NCBI GenBank assembly: GCA_001593935.1
Contig: LUCE01000004.1
Location: 1 to 52,417, forward strand
DNA: 52,417 nucleotides
Reading direction: 5' to 3'
From: Candidatus Bathyarchaeota archaeon B26-2
GTDB taxonomy: Archaea > Thermoproteota > Bathyarchaeia > Bathyarchaeales > B26-1
The notes beneath the pieces were generated by a model. It saw only the letters and a list, made by a program, of their open reading frames with translations, ran no database searches and was not told the DNA's origin. Shown piece after piece: positions 49,359 to 52,417 of the stretch (the first letter of the stretch is position 1; each line of letters opens with the position of its first letter). Position numbers and translations under genes: made by a program.

Positions 49359-50138
49359 TTAACGCCTATATCTTCTGTTAACTCCCTCTTTTATACCTTC
49401 TATTATCCTCATAATCCTCTCTTTGATCTCTTTTCTGGAGGAGCTCTCCTCCAAGACCGTTCCGGTCACAACTATGTCGGCGCCAGCGGCCACGGCTTCC
49501 TTTGCGTGTTGACCGGTTCTTATGCCTCCGCCGACTATGAGGGGAACCTCCAGGACGTTCTTGACAGCCCTTATCATCTCCTTTGAGACCGCTTGTTTAG
49601 CTCCCGAACCCGCCTCTAGGTAGACGAACCTCATCCCCAAGTACTGGGCAGCTAGGGCGTAGGAGGCTGCAAGTTCAGGTTTGTTGTGTGGTATGGAACA
49701 CGCTCGACCTATAACTCCTACCGCTCCAGCTTCTCCAACTATTATGTACCCCATCGGTATGGGTTCGAGGCCGAGCTTCCTCACCAACGGAGCCCCGAGG
49801 ACTTGGGCTCCAGCTATGAAGTACGGGTCTGAAGAGTTTAGGAGGGACATGAACCATATTGCGTCTGCGTACTTACTTATCCCTGTTATGTTGTTTGGGA
49901 AGAGGATGACCGGTATCTCTACGACGCTCTTTACAGCCTTCACAACCTTGTCTAGGTGCATTGTGGAGACTAAGGTTGTCCCTCCGATCATGATCGCTGA
50001 GGATTGGCATTCCTCAGCCTCTCTGGCTGTGGTGGAGGCCGACCTCGGGGTGACGTCTTCAGGGTCGATTAGGGTCATGTGAATCGCTCCGTCCTCTTTG
50101 ATCTTGTTTAGTAGGTAGCGTTCCACCTCTCCTATCAA
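49359..50138 (-). CDS. Geranylgeranylglyceryl phosphate synthase
   Basis: HMTLIDPEDVTP; AIMIGGTT; VILFPNNITGISKYADAIWFMSLLNSSDPYFIAGAQ; YLEAGSGA; VGGGIRTGQHAKEAVAAGADIVVTGTVLEE. Confidence 0.93.
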   Translation of the reverse strand: MIGEVERYLLNKIKEDGAIHMTLIDPEDVTPRSASTTAREAEECQSSAIMIGGTTLVSTMHLDKVVKAVKSVVEIPVILFPNNITGISKYADAIWFMSLLNSSDPYFIAGAQVLGAPLVRKLGLEPIPMGYIIVGEAGAVGVIGRACSIPHNKPELAASYALAAQYLGMRFVYLEAGSGAKQAVSKEMIRAVKNVLEVPLIVGGGIRTGQHAKEAVAAGADIVVTGTVLEESSSRKEIKERIMRIIEGIKEGVNRRYRR

Positions 50139-50244
50139 GTCTACTTCACTGACCTTCTCCGCCTAGTATGGCATCATTTATTATTTACTGATTTAAAAGG
50201 GTTGAGGGTTGTTAATTCTCCTAGAAGATGCTGGCTGACGAAGG

Positions 50245-50275
50245 GTTAATTAAAATATAATTAACTTAAAAAAAT
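50245..50275 (-). terminator. T-rich candidate terminator downstream of the 50310..52292 gene
   Basis: Minus-strand reading CCATTTTTTTAAGTTAATTATATTTTAATTAA a few tens of nt after the stop. Confidence 0.4.
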
Positions 50276-50309
50276 GGGAGAGTGGTTTCCTTTCGGTTTC
50301 TCTGCTTTT

Positions 50310-52292
50310 TTAGTATGGCATGCCCCATATTGACGCGAGTATGAGCGAGACCGATACGGCTAATGTTACCGCCAGACCTTCTCCGACGACCAGTCCGCCA
50401 GCTAGAACCATCTTGTACTCGTCCCACCATTCCTTGCCCACCCTTCTCTTGATTATCTGGGCTATTATGCCTCCTATGAGCCATGTTGTGACGCCGGGTG
50501 TTATGGAGCTCATGCCCGCACCTAAGGCTATGAATGAGATCGGCGAGTGAAGGTAGTCTAAGATCATGTATAGGACGGTTCCGATTACAAACGAGATGAA
50601 CAGCCGGTCTATGGCGAAGAGTCCTGGGAGCTCCCTGCCCTTTATCCATAGGCTTCTCATGGTGGCGCTGATATCCCAGTAGATGGCGGCACCCGGGTAT
50701 CTGCCTGACGGGATCGGTGCGAGCCACCAGAAGAGCTGAACGTAGAGGTATCCAATGATCATGGCTACTGGTAGCAGCAGCCAGTAAGCCGCGATCAGGC
50801 TTGACGTCTTGGTCTCGGTGATTTCGGCGATCTTGAACCACTGAAGCCTTCCATGTCCGGTAGCGGTCATTATGTTGGGGGCGAACCAGATATCGACTCC
50901 GGGGTATCCGGAGGCGTAGTAGAGCAGGTTATCTATTATGCCTTGCGGTGTGTAGACGACGCCTGTCTCGCCCCTCATCCTTCCTCCGATCAGCGTCGTT
51001 ATGAAGGGCAGAGCCACCATTATGGGAATTATCCAAGCGGCCATCGCGACGAAGTTTGGAACCAAGTAAATGAAGAGAGCGACTCCGCCAACTATGCCCA
51101 CAAGGATCATCGGTAGAGTAACCTTCGAGAAGGAGATCGGGTCCGTGTACCTCTTCTTGGCGGCTCTGGGTTTGAGCATCAAGGTTAAAGCTCTGGATAT
51201 GATCTGTGGATGACGTATTATTGGAGCCAAACCAACTGCTAAGGAAACCCCCACAAGCGTAGTCATCCAGAAGTACAGTATGGCTCTTTGCCACATCATG
51301 TGTATGTTCATGCCGGGTTCCCACCAGGACTGAACGCCGGGCACGTCGGGGTTGGTGTCTGGAAGTCCCCAAGCCACCCAGTTCGAGTTGAGTATCCAGT
51401 TTCCGAAGAACCATGTGGCGTATGACCCTATGAAGATTCCTAGGATCGTCGGAAATGGAAGGATGAAGCCGCTTGAGATGGGACCTATATCTGTCGCTAG
51501 CCCAAGGATCGCTCCTGGCATGGCCCTCTCCACGTACGGGCTGAAGTCATACCATGGAACCGGAATTAATGTGATTCTCCTACCCGTTAAGGCTTCCATG
51601 ATGAACGGGAAGCTGTAGACGATGAAACCCCATGCAAACCCTATCACGGCTGCCACGGCTAGGAAGTATAGCGGTTTCTTCTTCTCGCCGGTCAACGTAG
51701 TTATGGTTATGCCGCTCATCTGCTCGAGCGGAAACGGCAGCCTCTCGGCCTCCATGAAGATCTCTCGAGCCCAAAGTGCAAGTCCGAAGTATAAGAGGCC
51801 CCATATGATCGTCGTCATTATGCTTAGGGTTATCGGGCCTGGCATGTTGTTAACGGAGTCCCAGAACCACGCCGGATGGAAGAACGTTCTAAGCTCTAAG
51901 ATTTTAGCTTCAGGAGGCGGGGCGGCCCAGTTCGGGATGTAGGGCGCGATTCCGAAGAGGTGGGCTATGGGAGATTCTCTGTACCAAGCGTTGTAGATGT
52001 GGCCTAATGGGAAGACCATCTCTGCTCCTGTTAGGATGAGGATCATACACGCTTCTTGTCTTGTTACCTTTCGCCCGGAAATCTTCGCTAGCTCAACCCA
52101 TAGGAGGAGAGTGAACCACGCTACTGGGACTGATCCCGTCCCTGTCATTAGGTTTAGATAAATGAGGGCGGGGATGAAGACGACTATTGCGTAGAGGATT
52201 GCGAGAACGCTTGTTCTGTTGAGGCCTGACCTGAAGGTTGGCACCACAATCTCTGTAGCTTCGCTAACTTCGACGCTGCTTTTCTCACCCAT
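50310..52292 (-). CDS. Large polytopic membrane protein (OPT/DUF6785-like transporter family)
   Basis: 660 aa, more than 10 TM segments; ERLPFPLEQMSGITITTLTG, AMPGAILGLATDIGPISSGFILPFPTILGIFIGSYATWFFGN resemble OPT-like proteins. Confidence 0.65.
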   Translation of the reverse strand: MGEKSSVEVSEATEIVVPTFRSGLNRTSVLAILYAIVVFIPALIYLNLMTGTGSVPVAWFTLLLWVELAKISGRKVTRQEACMILILTGAEMVFPLGHIYNAWYRESPIAHLFGIAPYIPNWAAPPPEAKILELRTFFHPAWFWDSVNNMPGPITLSIMTTIIWGLLYFGLALWAREIFMEAERLPFPLEQMSGITITTLTGEKKKPLYFLAVAAVIGFAWGFIVYSFPFIMEALTGRRITLIPVPWYDFSPYVERAMPGAILGLATDIGPISSGFILPFPTILGIFIGSYATWFFGNWILNSNWVAWGLPDTNPDVPGVQSWWEPGMNIHMMWQRAILYFWMTTLVGVSLAVGLAPIIRHPQIISRALTLMLKPRAAKKRYTDPISFSKVTLPMILVGIVGGVALFIYLVPNFVAMAAWIIPIMVALPFITTLIGGRMRGETGVVYTPQGIIDNLLYYASGYPGVDIWFAPNIMTATGHGRLQWFKIAEITETKTSSLIAAYWLLLPVAMIIGYLYVQLFWWLAPIPSGRYPGAAIYWDISATMRSLWIKGRELPGLFAIDRLFISFVIGTVLYMILDYLHSPISFIALGAGMSSITPGVTTWLIGGIIAQIIKRRVGKEWWDEYKMVLAGGLVVGEGLAVTLAVSVSLILASIWGMPY

Positions 52293-52308
52293 CCTTCACT
52301 CCTCCATA

Positions 52309-52417
52309 CTAGCTAGATGCTCCTCCTTTTCCTCTTTCTATGTATTTCTGTCTTTCTGTTGGTGGGAGGCTTCTCCAGAGTAGGAGTTGTTTTCTGAATA
52401 GGTCTACGTAGTGGCGG
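52309..52417 (-). CDS. C-terminal fragment of a further minus-strand CDS, truncated by the window edge
   Basis: Open minus-strand frame RHYVDLFRKQLLLWRSLPPTERQKYIERGKGGASS* running off the window end, 17 nt upstream of the OPT-like gene. Confidence 0.5.
   Translation of the reverse strand, partial: RHYVDLFRKQLLLWRSLPPTERQKYIERGKGGASS

Noticed and set aside
50266-50841. 191 aa minus-strand ORF
   Set aside because: Out-of-frame shadow inside the OPT-like membrane protein gene; low-complexity composition typical of alternative-frame translation.
1-52417. CRISPR arrays, transposases, integrases, defence islands
   Set aside because: No regularly spaced repeats and no ORF with recognisable transposase, integrase, Cas or restriction-modification signatures.

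Overview
Archaeal genomic window, about 52 kb and densely coding. The lineage is archaeal because it encodes GGGP synthase, the PolD large subunit, H4MPT formyltransferase (Ftr), GatCAB and PAC2-family proteins; gene content resembles uncultivated TACK-type archaea such as Bathyarchaeia, but that placement is inference. Most of the window is housekeeping or metabolic: macro-domain protein, DUF4438, LarA-like protein, MFS transporter, gatC-gatA-(EVE-like ORF)-gatB, PAC2, HtrA protease, JAMM protease, antiporter, SAM hydroxide adenosyltransferase, ERCC4 nuclease, M20 peptidase, cupins, aldolase, UroD-like proteins, Ftr, PfkB, PHP, glycosidase-like proteins, polC/DP2, GGGPS and an OPT-like membrane protein. 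The standout locus is about 17.1-28.2 kb. It is a co-directional operon with complex-I (Nuo/Fpo) gene content and order (A, B, CD, H, I, J, K, L, M, N). Its large subunit retains both [NiFe]-hydrogenase cysteine motifs ([10 protein letters not shown] and DPCFACTDR) plus a HycE-like C-terminal tail. The operon is followed directly by an FrhB/FpoF-like iron-sulfur flavoprotein fused to a tandem CBS module. I propose it is a complex-I-shaped group 4 [NiFe] hydrogenase with an F420- or ferredoxin-linked, CBS-regulated input subunit. A second notable item is an AbrB-PhoU regulator (15880-16886) disrupted by two single-base insertions, next to an antiporter in a visibly AT-richer island (about 13.4-16.9 kb). 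I saw no rRNA, tRNA, CRISPR array or transposase.
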